Assembly: GCA_030549495.1 (NCBI GenBank)
Contig: JAUIRK010000934.1
Coordinates: 124,001-188,000, forward strand
DNA: 64,000 bases
Reading direction: 5' to 3'
Source: Nectonema munidae
Taxonomy: Eukaryota > Nematomorpha > Nectonematoida > Nectonematidae
The first letter of the stretch is position 1. The number at the start of each line of letters is the position of its first letter. This document shows, piece after piece, positions 46,901-63,765 of this stretch. The notes under the pieces were generated by a model, which saw only the letters and a list, made by a program, of their open reading frames with translations, had not been told where the DNA came from and did no database searches. Position numbers and translations under genes: made by a program.

Positions 46901-49343
46901 TTTTTAGAAAATTGTGGTCCATTATATTTGAAGATATTACAACTGTTTCTCGACGTTTTAACTTGTTATTAGACATTTTATCGCAGGTACGCGATTGATT
47001 CGCTGCTTTTATCTGTAAAGTTCCGAAGTTTTTCTAACAAATTTTTGAATGAATTTCTCAAATTCAGAGTTTTAAATTTTCCTTACGAATACCCATATCT
47101 TTTAGTATTTTGTAAAATTTTATTATTTTATATTGGAATATTTTAATTTATTTTTCATATACAAAACGAATTTATAAGTGTTAATGTTATCTATCATTTT
47201 ACAAACAGGCATTCGACACTGGCCACTAGGTGGGCACAATGCTTGTTTGTTAAAATGATAGATGGCGTTAAGACTTATAATATAACCAAATTGGCAATCT
47301 CACTTTTTGTGTCAATATAATATATACCAAATCGGGATCAAATATTTGCATTATCTTATTATAATTACATAAAAGATAAGTTAGGTTGTTAAATAATTTA
47401 ATTATATGCAAAATATATTTTTTATGATAAAAATTTATGATATATTCATTTACCTTCAGTTAAGCGCAATAGTTTTTTTTTTAGCTTTTGAACTCTTTAT
47501 CAAAGAATTGACATCTTAATTAAGTAATAATTGCATTCATTGCTTCTGATTTGTAAGATTTTCTATATTTTTGATAGATTTGTTTATTTTATATATTGAA
47601 GTTTATTAGTGAAATAGCATTTATATATTTATATATATTAAGTTGGTTAATAAATACTTATAAAAGATTTTTTTAATTCCAAAAAATTAAAAGACACATA
47701 TTTCACATCTAGGGATGCGTGGAGCGAAAAAAAAATTTTAAGTGCCAAACTCTAAGCAAAAGTTGAATTTAAATCTCCAAAAGGTTAACAACCTTCGTGT
47801 ACTGGGAAGCAGATAGACTTTAAATATCATACATGCTTTGCAGTTTGAGAATATATTGAACACGATGTGATACATGATCAAAAAGTGTTTTACGATGATT
47901 AAGAAGCAGACCACTCTTTCGATTTGTGTCAGACATCATTCATTGTGTTCCTCTTTTCTGTGCCACTTTCTTTCTGCAATTTTCTTTTTCTCTGCTCAGC
48001 ATAAACTGCTGCTTATATACATCTTTTTTTGTATCTGTGTTTATATTTTGCAAAAAAGACAATTAATCTCAACTTTTCTATTTTCTTTCACATCTAATTT
48101 ACATACAAATTTAAAATGCAAATTAGCATAAAATTTAAATTACAACATCCATGATCACTTCACATTTGATGGGACTCATCATTCGTGGTGTTGGCGTTCT
48201 CCCTGACTCATCAGAAGCGTGAGCAGAAAAAGCTTGCAAGTGCTTACCTAGCGAAAATGCCTACACTTAGCTTTACTGCATGGTTGCGTGCTATTTCTTC
48301 ACGCACTTCCTTGTTCCCTCCATTTTTAAATGTCCTGATTTGCGTGTACACATTTTATTTTTAACAATTTGCCTGTCAATCATCTTTCTTGCATGACATG
48401 CTGTAAATGCCATTAATTAAATTGATTTCTGAAATGAATGATAAAACATCGCATTTCATTTCTTCTTCTTCTTCTCCTCCACCATTTTTTAGCAACTCCT
48501 TTCAAAAGTGCTTCTGAACTTTCAACAAATTGACGATTTTAAAGATAGAGAAAAACTAACAGTCTCTAGAACACTCTTTCTTTATTCGATATGAAGGAAT
48601 CATAATAATAATCAATGCGCGCTATTTTACTGCCTCTCCATCCATATACATACAGGCGAGCAACGATTTGGTGTAAGCTTATAAAGAGCGATTAAAACCT
48701 GAACTACAATTTGCGAATTGATGTTCCTCAATCAGAGTCCAAAGGGGATCCCCGCTACCCGAGGGACGCATTTTCTCCGTTCCATGTGGCGAAGCATTTT
48801 CCCCGTTTTCCGTAATCGGGCGAGAAATAATTCGTACAGTTCAAACTAATAGTCAGAAGAGTGAACCTGCGATTTAATTTTTATGAACTCTACTTTACCT
48901 TATTGTATTTTTTAGTATAAAAGATTATCGATAATAATTTATTATTGTAATCACTGTAATCAAATGATGCAATCCAAGTATTTCTAAAAGTCATTGCAAT
49001 TATATTGTTTTTCTTCATTGTGTTAATCAATTCATGTTGATTACAAAAATCTGTTAGAATATTTTTTACTGCTTTTTATTTATAAAGAGTTTTGTAAAAA
49101 CTAAATTATCTCAAATGATAAATGTGATCTATCACAATCGATAAATGATTTATAATTATTATTATTTATCACAAACGATGAATGTAATTTTTGAAAAACT
49201 TTTCTACCATTATGATTGCATGAATCAGTTTATCAAAGTGAAAGAAAATTAGCCATTTTTTCAAAAATTAAAAAAAACTCTCAAATGCATGATCGAACCA
49301 CATTTTGAAAATTTTGTTTTCAATTACTCGTTTTTCTATTTAG
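43939..49343. other. Intergenic DNA with scattered low-complexity tracts
   Basis: A (TC)n run lies near 46150-46172. A GC-richer patch at 48735-48840 has an internal near-duplicate (GACGCATTTTCTCCGTTCC and GAAGCATTTTCCCCGTTTTC) and may be a MITE fragment. A B-box-like word near 46382 (minus strand, GGGTTCAAATTC) is a possible SINE relic. The 45.0-46.0 kb part is less AT-rich but shows no coherent coding signal. Confidence 0.35.
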
Positions 49344-49430
49344 CTTCAAACACGAAAATTGATCTAGAAAAGGATTCCAACAATACGATTATACTCGATT
49401 CTGAAAGAACTGATCATTATTATTTGAACT
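49344..49430 (+). CDS. Candidate exon, Ser/Asn/Asp-rich, unassigned
   Basis: It follows TTTTTCTATTTAG. The frame reads SNTKIDLEKDSNNTIILDSE, then RTDHYYLN, with a possible donor T|GTAATA at 49431. If that donor is not used, it continues to TAA at 49484-49486. The composition is like the AF10 linker exon at 36897 (STHKTEKDL versus SNTKIDLEKD), so a duplicated exon is conceivable. No partner exons were fixed. Confidence 0.25.
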
Positions 49431-49619
49431 GTAATAGCAAAAATGACCAACTTTCTTCCACTACGACCAATTTGAAAATCAATTAATAACGCAAACATTC
49501 CCTTCTCCAATCAAAATTAATTAAGGGAACCGACGCGAATAAATCGTTACCAGATGCAAAAAAGATAACAATTTCGAGAAAAGGAAGGAAATTTAAGAGA
49601 ATTTACCACTTTCATGTAG

Positions 49620-49742
49620 TTTGGTGGAAAATATTTCAATGCCAGGCAGTTAATCAAAATTCCAAGAGGATCAAATTTTATTACCAACAAAAGAATGACT
49701 TTAGATGCAGACACAGTCCAATATGTGATAATGGTTCGTGGC
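49620..49742 (+). CDS. Candidate exon, weakly like ribosomal protein bL27
   Basis: After TCATGTAG a 41-codon frame reads FGGKYFNARQLIKIPRGSNF, then ITNKRMTLDADTVQYVIMVR and Gly before a GTATAA donor. Without gaps it can be laid on FGGQ--A--ILVRQRGTKF-P of bL27, sharing FGG, Ala, RG and Phe and a similar hydrophobic end. The invariant glycines of bL27 after the Phe are missing, and no flanking exons of that protein were found. A second frame over the same DNA is also open. The call is weak. Confidence 0.2.
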
Positions 49743-52526
49743 GTATAAATTTATTAAAACTAATATAATAAACTAAACTGATATAATGTTTCTCAAAAAT
49801 ATTTTAAGTTGCATTAAAAGTAATTAAACATTTACATTAATTAAAAATTAGTTCAAATGAATCTCCATAACTTGTGCGCTCAATGTTTGCTAAATGAAAC
49901 TCATGCGTTATCGTCAAAGCCAGGATCGACGCAAAGCGAACAGTACATTATAGTGCAGACCATTTATAGCTGGATTACACTCATCTTGTCGTAGTAAAAT
50001 CTTTGAAATCACTTTGTGTTCAAGAAAGTTTTAACCAAATTATTCCATTTATCTATAGTGCCCGTTTTGTCTTACTTTTACGTGTAGATGCCGATTCCAA
50101 CACTAAAAACGTAGCATACTTTTTTAAAGTTTGGTTGAATTGACGATATACCGGGAATAAAGTGAACGTTTATAAGACGCATGTGTTTTCTAGTAAAAAT
50201 TCTCCAAATTTCTAACACAAAAATACGACACAGAAGAATAAATACGGTCAGGCATTATCTCACTTAAAAATGGGACGATATGAGAAACGCATTAGTTGAT
50301 TTGAGAAATATAGTTAATATTTTTTTTATATTTGTGAAAACCCTACATGAATAAAATAATTCAATTTTGCAAGTAGTGTTTTTCATGGAAGTTAATTATA
50401 GAAACATATATAGTGAACCCATAATAAATTAGTTTATACACTGAACCATAAAAATAATTTAAATATGAAAAATTGTTAAAAACCAAATTAAAAAAAAAAT
50501 ACCTTTTTTGCATTTTTGCTGACGATATCACAATCTTTTTTAAATACTTCGAGAAGTTTGCATGGAGTGAATTACCATATGTGTGTGTGTGAAGTAAAGA
50601 AAGTTTAATTGTTGACGTTCACTCAAATTTCTCAAAGTGTGAAAAAAGCTACAGCACTTATTACTGCCACCATTTCTTAGAACTGATATTTTTCCGATTA
50701 TGATCCAAATTCTTTCCGAAACGAGTTCAATTTTTTTGTTTTGAAGAAAAATTACCCCTTTTTTCTATTTTTACAATTTATAACAATCCAATTCATCTGA
50801 AATCTTAAAAACATTTCTAAAAGATCCCATTTTGAAACTTGAAAATAAATGTTCGAGAGGGTTAAGTAAAATGGTTCGCGCAAAAATTTGACTGTAAACG
50901 TTTGAAATTTTACGTTTAATTGAGTCCGTATAAGAGATTATATGAACTGTTGCATTAGAATATGAAATGATCAATTAATACAAGCGATAAATAGTAAGTT
51001 TTTGCTTTTCAAAATTTTATCAAATCGTCGAGAAGTTTGATTGCAAAAAAAGCAGATGACTTAAAAAGATTCAAAAGAACAAAATAAATTATGTCTCTTA
51101 TTTATTTTCCTTCTAAAGATCAATAATAATTAAGGCATTTTTCTGAAAAATTATTAAATCACTCAACTATACTAAACATTTTGATTAGTCCCAAAGCTCT
51201 GCAAATTCTAGTGGCTCTTTTCAGCCTTTTTTGCTTCCTTTCAGCGAAATATTTACATCACTTTGTAAAAATACTAAATGTTCTACTGCTAACTTATTTT
51301 GAAATTATCTTTATTCATTAAATAAACATATTTGCTTTTATTTTCATTGATAAAATCTTTCTTTGTTTCTATAATTGAAAGAATTGCAAAGTTCGGATAA
51401 TTCAGTTTTAAAAAATGTAAAAAGGGGAGAATTTATGTTTTCTTAGAGTCATGAAATTTGCAGTACACTCTTTCATTTTATTTAGTTGATTATTTCTGAT
51501 AAAAGGCATTTTTACAATTTTGGACCTCTTAAGTTATACAAAAATAGTAAAAACTTTTCATTACATTGTTAACCAAAAGAATCTATTTAACTCCAAAAAC
51601 TCATTAAACAGTTCTTAAAGTTGATTCATTATTTAGTTCATCAGTTCATTTTTTAGCTACTCACTTGTGAAAAAAACTAAAAATCATTACTTAGCCAAAT
51701 AGTTTTGTTGATCAGTTGATTACATTCAATGAGTAATTAAATAGGTTAATAATTTGATCGAAAATGCATTCCAACAATTGATCACCGACTAAAAGTTCGT
51801 CTAGCGTTGTAATTTTGTCTGTTGAAACTTGCTAAAATGAGGGGACGGATTTATTATCATTTGTTTTGATAAGCTAAATTCTATTTTGATAAGATTGAAT
51901 TTTTTTATATTAAATTGCATATAAAACAAAGATTAGGAGATTTGACTAGATTTGGAAGATATAATTTTAGAGAAGGAAAGTATGGTATAGTTTATTATGT
52001 TACAAGTTTGTATACGTATATCTTATTATTTTGTTTTACCTTCTAAATACTCCATTTTAGTCAAATATTTGTATTTTTTTTCATTAAAATTTGTATTTAG
52101 AAAACTTAAAAATTTTAGAAGTAAGGAGGCATTTATGTGATAGTTTGAAGTATGAATTTGAGAAATCGGAAAAAATCTTCGGTTGATGTTATGTATTCAA
52201 GAAGAGTGGAATCAAAGAAGGCGTCCAGTATACTGTAAGATAGTCCTTTTCACGGTTCGGTTTAGAACCGGGTCAAGCTCTGAGGATGGCATGCTGCTCT
52301 TAACCTTTTGTTATGCGGCCCATATAGCAAATTCGAAGGAAACATTAGCTAAGAATATCTCATATTAAAACAGTTAAAATTTCTCAAGCTTATTGATTTA
52401 TTATTATTAATGAATAATATGATTTGTTAATTTTATGAATTAGATGCCGCAATTTGGATTCAGTTCAAGTAACTTGAATACTATTTCCGAGTTATTTAAA
52501 AAACGCTCTTTATAAAAATCGGTTTT
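49743..52526. other. AT-rich stretch without supported genes
   Basis: Exon-like bits near 52130-52230 have a good donor (ACT|GTAAGA at 52233) but no consistent frame. The palindrome GGTTCGGTTTAGAACC at 52254-52269 is noted. Nothing is supported as a gene. Confidence 0.3.
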
Positions 52527-52591
52527 GTGCTTTGTGCAATCTTGGTTCTTAATTTGGTCCTTTGTTAAAAAAAAAAGCTTGAAAACCACTG
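52527..52591 (-). mobile_element. Terminal fragment of a hAT MITE family
   Basis: The reverse complement reads CAGTGGTTTTCAAGC, a T run, then AACAAAGGACCAAATTAAGA. It matches the left end of the element at 53473 (CAGTGGCTCTCAAAC, T run, AACAAAGGACCCAATTAAGA). Only this end is present. Confidence 0.55.
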
Positions 52592-53040
52592 GCCTAGTCC
52601 ATTCCTGATGTGGATATTTTGAGGACTGCAGCGAAATTCGAACACGTATGTTATGCCAAAATAAATCTTGATCGTGTTAAATGTAAATATATATTTTTTC
52701 AAATTCATAGTTATGCTTCTTAAAGATCCTTATAATAAAAGCTTAGAAAAAAGTTTATTATAGAAAAAGGTATTATCAATTTTGTTGATTTAATCAACAA
52801 GTTTGTTTCATGACTTTTCAAAAAGGTATGATTCAACATTGAGAGAATCGAAAGAACTTCAAATTGGTGATGTAAGTGATTATTATTAGGCCAAAAATAG
52901 TAAAGTTATTTGAGTTGTAATAAATGATTCCTATTTTCTATTTATCAACTATAGTTTTTATATCAGTGTCTAAATGAGGCCTTTTCTGTATCTTCTTGAG
53001 GGCATAGCGTGTTTGCTATTGATTCACTTCTTCTAGCATT

Positions 53041-53255
53041 GAAGAAAATAATGAATGTCCATCTGGTATTTTGTTTACTGTTACATTTGAAGATTGAAGA
53101 AAATAATGAATGTCCATCTGGTATTTTATTTACTGTTACATTTGAAGATTGAAGAAAATAATGAATGTCCATCTGGTATTTTATTTACTGTTACATTTGA
53201 AGATTGAAGAAAATAATGAATGTCCATCTAGTATTTTATTAACTGTTATATTTGT
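53041..53255. repeat. Minisatellite, four copies of a 55-bp unit
   Basis: Units begin GAAGAAAATAATGAATGTCC at 53041, 53096, 53151 and 53206, exactly 55 bp apart. The first three are nearly identical and the fourth has several changes and is cut short. The minus strand is open through the array by virtue of repetition, which is not evidence of coding. Confidence 0.9.
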
Positions 53256-53472
53256 CAAAATAGGAAAATTAGTAGCCCTAACTAACAAAGTTTGTGAAGT
53301 CTTCGTTTACTAATCCAACAACGAACTTTCCTTATCCAATTAGTGAGTGATACGAAGAAATTAGAAATCAGAATATTTATCTATTAGTAATCAAGTTAGA
53401 TATTTAGATTCAGCATATCAAACAAATTAGTTCATTCAAGGATGTATTTTTGTATAAAAATACCCTAAATGC

Positions 53473-53990
53473 CAGTGGCTCTCAAACTTTTTTTTAACAA
53501 AGGACCCAATTAAGAGCCAACATTGTACTAGCGTGCTGCAAAAAAACGGAAAATGGTATACATTGATATACTCAAAAATAGTGGATTAACTTATGCACCC
53601 GGTCAAAATCTGGCATTGCCGTACAGGGCCGGCCCTAGTGTTCGCGGTGCCCTATGCAAAATGGATTGCGCGGGGCCCAGTGTGGGTAGGAAAAAAGATT
53701 AAAAGTGAGAAATAAGATTTTGAAAAAAAAGAAAGGGATTTGTTTTATTACTTTTTCATCAACACAAAATGACGATCAAAGTAACTTTACTTTGTGAAAC
53801 TTGGCCCTGGCCGTAGACACATGGTGTGTATACAAAACTTAAGAAGAGATCATAGATACAAAACTACTTCACAACATATGACACCACAGACGATAGGTCC
53901 ATACTTTTGCGAAATCTTACACTTTTGATATGACATGACTAGCTTGAACTTTGCTAGGCAGGCCGCAAAAGGAGAGGTTGAGAAGCACTA
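53473..53990. mobile_element. Outer hAT MITE, interrupted by another MITE
   Basis: The left end is CAGTGGCTCTCAAAC and the complement of the right end is TAGTGCTTCTCAACC. The flanks CTAAATGC and CTAACTTG match at five of eight positions, a decayed target duplication. The inner element at 53624-53809 splits it; without the insert it is about 330 bp. Confidence 0.65.
53624..53809. mobile_element. Inner MITE, 186 bp, nested in the outer hAT MITE
   Basis: It starts CAGGGCCGGCCCTAGTG, and the complement of its end is CAGGGCCAAGTTTC. It is flanked by GCCGTA on both sides (53618-53623 and 53810-53815). It is GC-rich at the ends. This terminal sequence is a common style of animal hAT-like MITEs; the superfamily is not certain with a 6-bp duplication. 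Confidence 0.65.
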
Positions 53991-54179
53991 CTAACTTGCA
54001 GTACGGTTTTGTGGTTGCCATTTTGATAATGGAGCATCATCATAATGCATTAAAAAAATGCACGGAGTATACACTAATGCAATTTCTGTGCGAATTAATT
54101 CAAACGTAAATCGCCGCTATCTTTTCCTTTACTTTGCGGTGAATGCTGTATCTGGAAGCCTCATCTATGAAATAAAAGA

Positions 54180-54300
54180 CAACACGTGCTCTTGAAAATG
54201 TGGCAAGAGACTTTCTCATGGTTTGGGTGATCGTAGAAGTTTTGTCCTGCTGTGTCGTAAAGTGCTACGCGATTTGTCAAAACGCGCTCTCTCTCTCTCT
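54180..54300 (-). pseudogene. Fragment with a Rho/Ras-type G3 motif
   Basis: The minus strand, read from about 54290 down, encodes RVLTNRVALYDTAGQNFYDH before similarity stops. The G3 box DTAGQ with following x-x-Tyr-Asp matches LGLYDTAGQEDYDRLRPL of the TC10/RhoJ type (from memory). The usual LRPLSYPQTD that should follow is replaced by unrelated residues, and no P-loop or NKxD was found nearby. It may be an exon edge or a decayed copy. A (CT)n run directly precedes it on this strand. Confidence 0.25.
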
Positions 54301-54638
54301 CTCTCCAATATATTTATTCTTCTCACAATTCTACTCACCAAATAAACTAGCAAATTTGGATATTTTGTCAATTAAACGTGAATAGCTAAAAAGCTACTCA
54401 CTAAGAAGGATATATAATATATCTGATATATGCTTGACAATTCTGATTTTTCCTTTCTTTCTCCCGCTTTATGATCATAGCAAGGCAAATTATAAATATG
54501 CCATATGAAATTTGTGTAAAATTAACTTCATGTATATAATAATTCCCAAAATTTCCTATTTTTTTAAATCAACAAAATTGATTTTATGTTTTTTTTTAAA
54601 TATTTCTTGAATTAACATTAAAACTTCGTTTTGTTCTT

Positions 54639-54800
54639 ACAGTAGACCTGTACAAAATTGGGCCGGAAGAGTCCGTTCCTCATAATATCCACACCAGGAT
54701 TGGACCAGACCATCTATCATTTGGACCGGACTATAATATTTACGGAACCGGAGTGCAGAAATTAAGGAGCGGACTGAACTACGAGGACTTGTTTTAACCG
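54639..54800 (+). repeat. GC-richer stretch, possible MITE end
   Basis: It starts CAGTAGACCTGTACAAAATT and contains GGACCGGA/GGAACCGGA words, unlike the surrounding DNA. The CAG start and content resemble a hAT-type terminus. No second end or duplication was found. Confidence 0.3.
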
Positions 54801-55895
54801 AACTGTGAATAAATCTACTCAGAACTATCTCTACTTAATTGGGGTACTTCAAATCAAGCACACTTCGGCCATCTTAATCTTTTTCTTTTTGTTCCTATTT
54901 GCGTTTTGAAATTGGAATTGGATTAAATTGAAGATCAGAAAGCTGCGTAAAATGGACAAAAAAAATTAAGTGTCTTTATGCTTTCTAAGCCTTTTAAAAG
55001 GAATCATTTATTTGTCACTTATTTTAAAAAACCCCACGGCTCCACTTTTTTACTACCATGTGGGGCCACTATTAAAATGATCCAAAACACTTGAATAAAC
55101 TTTATTTCTTCAATAAAGGAATAATGAGTCCGTTGTGAGTCAAAAGAGAATGGCAACGCCATCTGTATAAACGACTTAAAAGGTATATTTTTAGATTTGT
55201 TGAAAAAAATGTCATTTATGAGCAAAGATTAATGAGATACAAATTCATATTTTCAATATTTTTAATTAATTACGTATATATAAATTCAATTGTTATAGTT
55301 CGTTTAGAATCTTTTCTGAATTTAACGTCTTTTTTTTTATCATATTTCAATCTTCCAAAACATAGAAAATTATAAAAGTCACGAACAAATATTTTTTTAT
55401 CACTAACCTTTTTATCTATAAATCTTATATTCCGCTAGGAACTGTGGAATCTCAAACACAACTGAGAATTCATTAAAATTTTTTCCGTATTTATATTATT
55501 AAGTAAAGAAAAAAATTACTATACATAATTAAAAATATTGAAATAATTAGTAGTTTATGATTACGCCTTTTTCTGCATCTTCTTGATGTTGATATGATAA
55601 TAATTTACATATTGACTAGCCAGAAGCAAAAATTCTGTCTTCCCATTTTCTGTGAGCAGATATCTATCATATGGGCTAATTAATGTTATAATTATCATCT
55701 AAAGAAAAAATTCGTTCTATTTATTTCTATTGCTTTGTTAAAATTGATCAAAAAAAGAAAAAAAACTGAAAGTTCTAAAAAATAATAATTAACACCAAAA
55801 AAGAGATTTATATGGAAGGAAATCAATCTCTATTTTCTTTGATAGGCATTCCATAAGTAAGTTTAATTTGATAATAAATTGGCTTTGTTTTTTAG
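54801..55895. other. AT-rich stretch, presumed intron
   Basis: It lies left of a phase-2 acceptor, so it is probably intron of the gene that ends at 56293. I could not identify the preceding exon. Confidence 0.3.
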
Positions 55896-56293
55896 GAATA
55901 TAGAACTACATTTGGCTGTCACAGAAGATGAACAAATGGGTAACCTTTATGGAAGCATGTTCAATAAAATTTTTGGGCCTGGTGAACCAGCAGAGTATAG
56001 GGTACTAAAAAGTATCATATAAATTATTCTCGATATTTTATGTTTTGTTAGCTAAATCAGAAAATTAAATTTATTTTAGTGGGGTAAAAATTGTCAAAAG
56101 TTCATCCAAAAAACTGACTCACTTCAAGTTGTTATGTAAATAAGGCAAAATCTCATTTTCTATTTTAGGACCGTTGAAACATAACGGAAGTTGCGTTTCT
56201 TGCAAACGAGTGAGTATAGTCAACTTTCCAGGAAAATTAGTAGTAGTCTTAACATTTGCGTTATTTCAGGGAGAACATATAAAATGCGTTTAA
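55896..56293 (+). CDS. Last three exons of an unidentified gene
   Basis: Three segments join in phase. 55896-56011 follows GTTTTTTAG and ends at A|GTATCA. 56169-56209 follows TTTTAG and has the consensus donor GTGAGT. 56270-56293 follows TTATTTCAG and ends in TAA. They encode NIELHLAVTEDEQMGNLYGS, MFNKIFGPGEPAEYRVLKRP, then LKHNGSCVSCKRGEHIKCV. The first codon needs two bases from an upstream exon. The Cys-x-x-Cys near the end could bind metal. I do not recognise the family. A shorter first-exon donor, AGG|GTACTA, exists but breaks the phase with the next exon. Confidence 0.6.
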
Positions 56294-56417
56294 AACATTC
56301 GCTATAATACTTACACATTTTTGAAAGCCATTTATTTGGTAAAAGGAAAAGTGCTTCACAATGAACTCTTGGCAAAATAATCAGCGAAAATTTATCTCCA
56401 AAGTCAAAAAACTTTGA

Positions 56418-56423
56418 AATAAA
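56418..56423 (+). terminator. Poly(A) signal AATAAA of the 56-kb gene
   Basis: It is the first canonical hexamer, 125 bp after the stop codon at 56293, a usual distance for a short 3' UTR. Confidence 0.5.
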
Positions 56424-57199
56424 GTTGGATTAATTACGAAATATTACGTGATTCCGTATTTAATTAATTTTGTTTCTAACAAAAAGAAGTTCTTGTCAAA
56501 GCTGTAAATAAAAATAGAAGAATTTTTTTATTTACTTTTCTATGCAAGAAAATTGTTATGCTCAGAATGAAATAATTCTATGTCAAAATTGTTACAAATG
56601 TGTTGAAATTTATTATGATTTTTTTTATTAAATTTTTCACCTGTTTTGTAATAGTAAAATGAATCAAATAAAAACTGAAAACTGCAATTATTTTTATAAC
56701 CTTTTGAAACTATTGAATAGAAATAAATTTCATAAAGGACCTCTTTAGTTTTTCTCATTTTTTTGTGATGTTACGTTAACCAATTATTTTTACCTAAACC
56801 TAAGACAATAGTATAGGACATCACTTGATATCAATAGTATATAGGTGATCAATTGTTGGAATGCATTTTCGATCAAGTTATTTCAAAGAAAATTTTATAT
56901 AAAATCTATAATACACCATAATATTTTTTATGCGTATATGTCTTTCTACTTTGTTTTATTTTTCATTGGTTTATATTCTATTCTCTCGAATCGAAGTTAG
57001 TTAATTAAAGATTGTATATAATCATTGATTATGACGCTTTTTCGATCATTTCATTTCATTTTTTTATGTTTGTAACTTTGAATTTTATTTATATCAAAGC
57101 TAAACCAATCTAACTGTATAATATCAAATCTCACAAATCCTAAATTTATTAGAGCCTATATAATATACTTAAAAATACACTATAATATTTTTCTAACAG
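56424..57199. other. AT-rich intergenic stretch
   Basis: No gene or repeat boundary was recognised. Confidence 0.35.
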
Positions 57200-57298
57200 A
57201 TAGCATGCTCATCGTTGCAGTTAAAGGCAGTTAGCACCTCCTCTCCCGCCAGTTAGGCGGGGAAAAATGGATATCAGTTAACATTCTTAGCATGCTAT
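57200..57298. repeat. 99-bp inverted-repeat element with inner GC hairpin
   Basis: ATAGCATGCT at 57200-57209 is mirrored by AGCATGCTAT at 57289-57298. Inside, CCCGCC-AGTTA-GGCGGG forms a 6-bp GC stem at about 57245-57262. The rest is mixed sequence and clearly GC-richer than its neighbours. It could be a tiny MITE or a structured RNA element. Confidence 0.45.
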
Positions 57299-62767
<5,469 letters not shown>

Positions 62768-62829
62768 CTTTTGACGCTTCCTTTCCACGGAAGTGCTCTT
62801 CTAAGAGCCGTTGTAGCCCGTGTCAAAAA
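62768..62829. repeat. Small hairpin element
   Basis: The outer arms CTTTTGACGC and GTGTCAAAAA are inverted repeats. Inside, GCTCTT-CT-AAGAGC is a perfect stem within ACGG...CCGT. It is GC-richer than the flanks. It is a minimal MITE or an RNA hairpin; no function is claimed. Confidence 0.4.
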
Positions 62830-63765
62830 ACGTTAGACTAATTTCCAAGCTCATTATTTTAGTTTGGGGGTATTTTATTTTGTTTAAAAGATACATATGC
62901 AACTTGAAATATTAAGTCACTTTATCAAAAAATATTTCAAAATAAAAAAAATAGTTTTAATTTTATAATTCGCTCAAGCGAAACTCCTTTTTTTATACTT
63001 CACAAAACTTTTCAAACTAAGAATCAAAATTTAGTTTCCTTACATCGTTTCTTTCAATTGCTGTAGGCTTCCTTTTGTCAAAGAATTGAGTGAAATGCTA
63101 AAAGAAGATTCTAATGTAGCAAAGGTATAGTAATTCTTTCGTGGGAAACCAGCATCCGTCCTCAAAAAATGATAATAATTTGCGTTCCCAGGAATTAGGG
63201 ATTCTTTCACGGGAATTTTTTGCTTTTCAAAATTTCCCTTTTGTGAAGATTTTTTTCCCTTTTTGGGAAATTTTGCTTTCCAAAATTTATCAGAATGTAA
63301 TTGAAAAAAAATTAGATTTTTATTCATTGATAATTAATTTACATAAATACCCTGTTTATCTAAAAAGTTTTTGAGCTTAGTTTAATTTTTTTAATTATAA
63401 TTAAAAAGGCAAACACAGTTTACTATTTGCAATGAATCATTTACTAAAAGAGTTGTTAAAAGACGAATTCCGAAACTAATTGTCTTACTACAAAAATTAA
63501 GTTTAGGAAAAAATATTTCAATAAACCGAATGATTTAATTTTTTTGCCAAATAAAAAACTTATATTTGAATATGCTCTAATTGGAATAAAATATTTTTAA
63601 CGAAATTGAATGAAATGACGAATCTTCACGATCAGATGAAGAAAATGGCTTTATTGATTGCCAATTTTTGATTTTTAAAGAAAAGCTAAAAAAGACAATT
63701 TAAAGTAAAATTAAAAAAAGTGAAAACACCACCTCTCATTCCTCAAATAATTTTTTCAGTAAAAG

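Noticed and set aside
52254-52269. GGTTCGGTTTAGAACC as a B box
   Set aside because: It is a local palindrome without an A box at a fitting distance.
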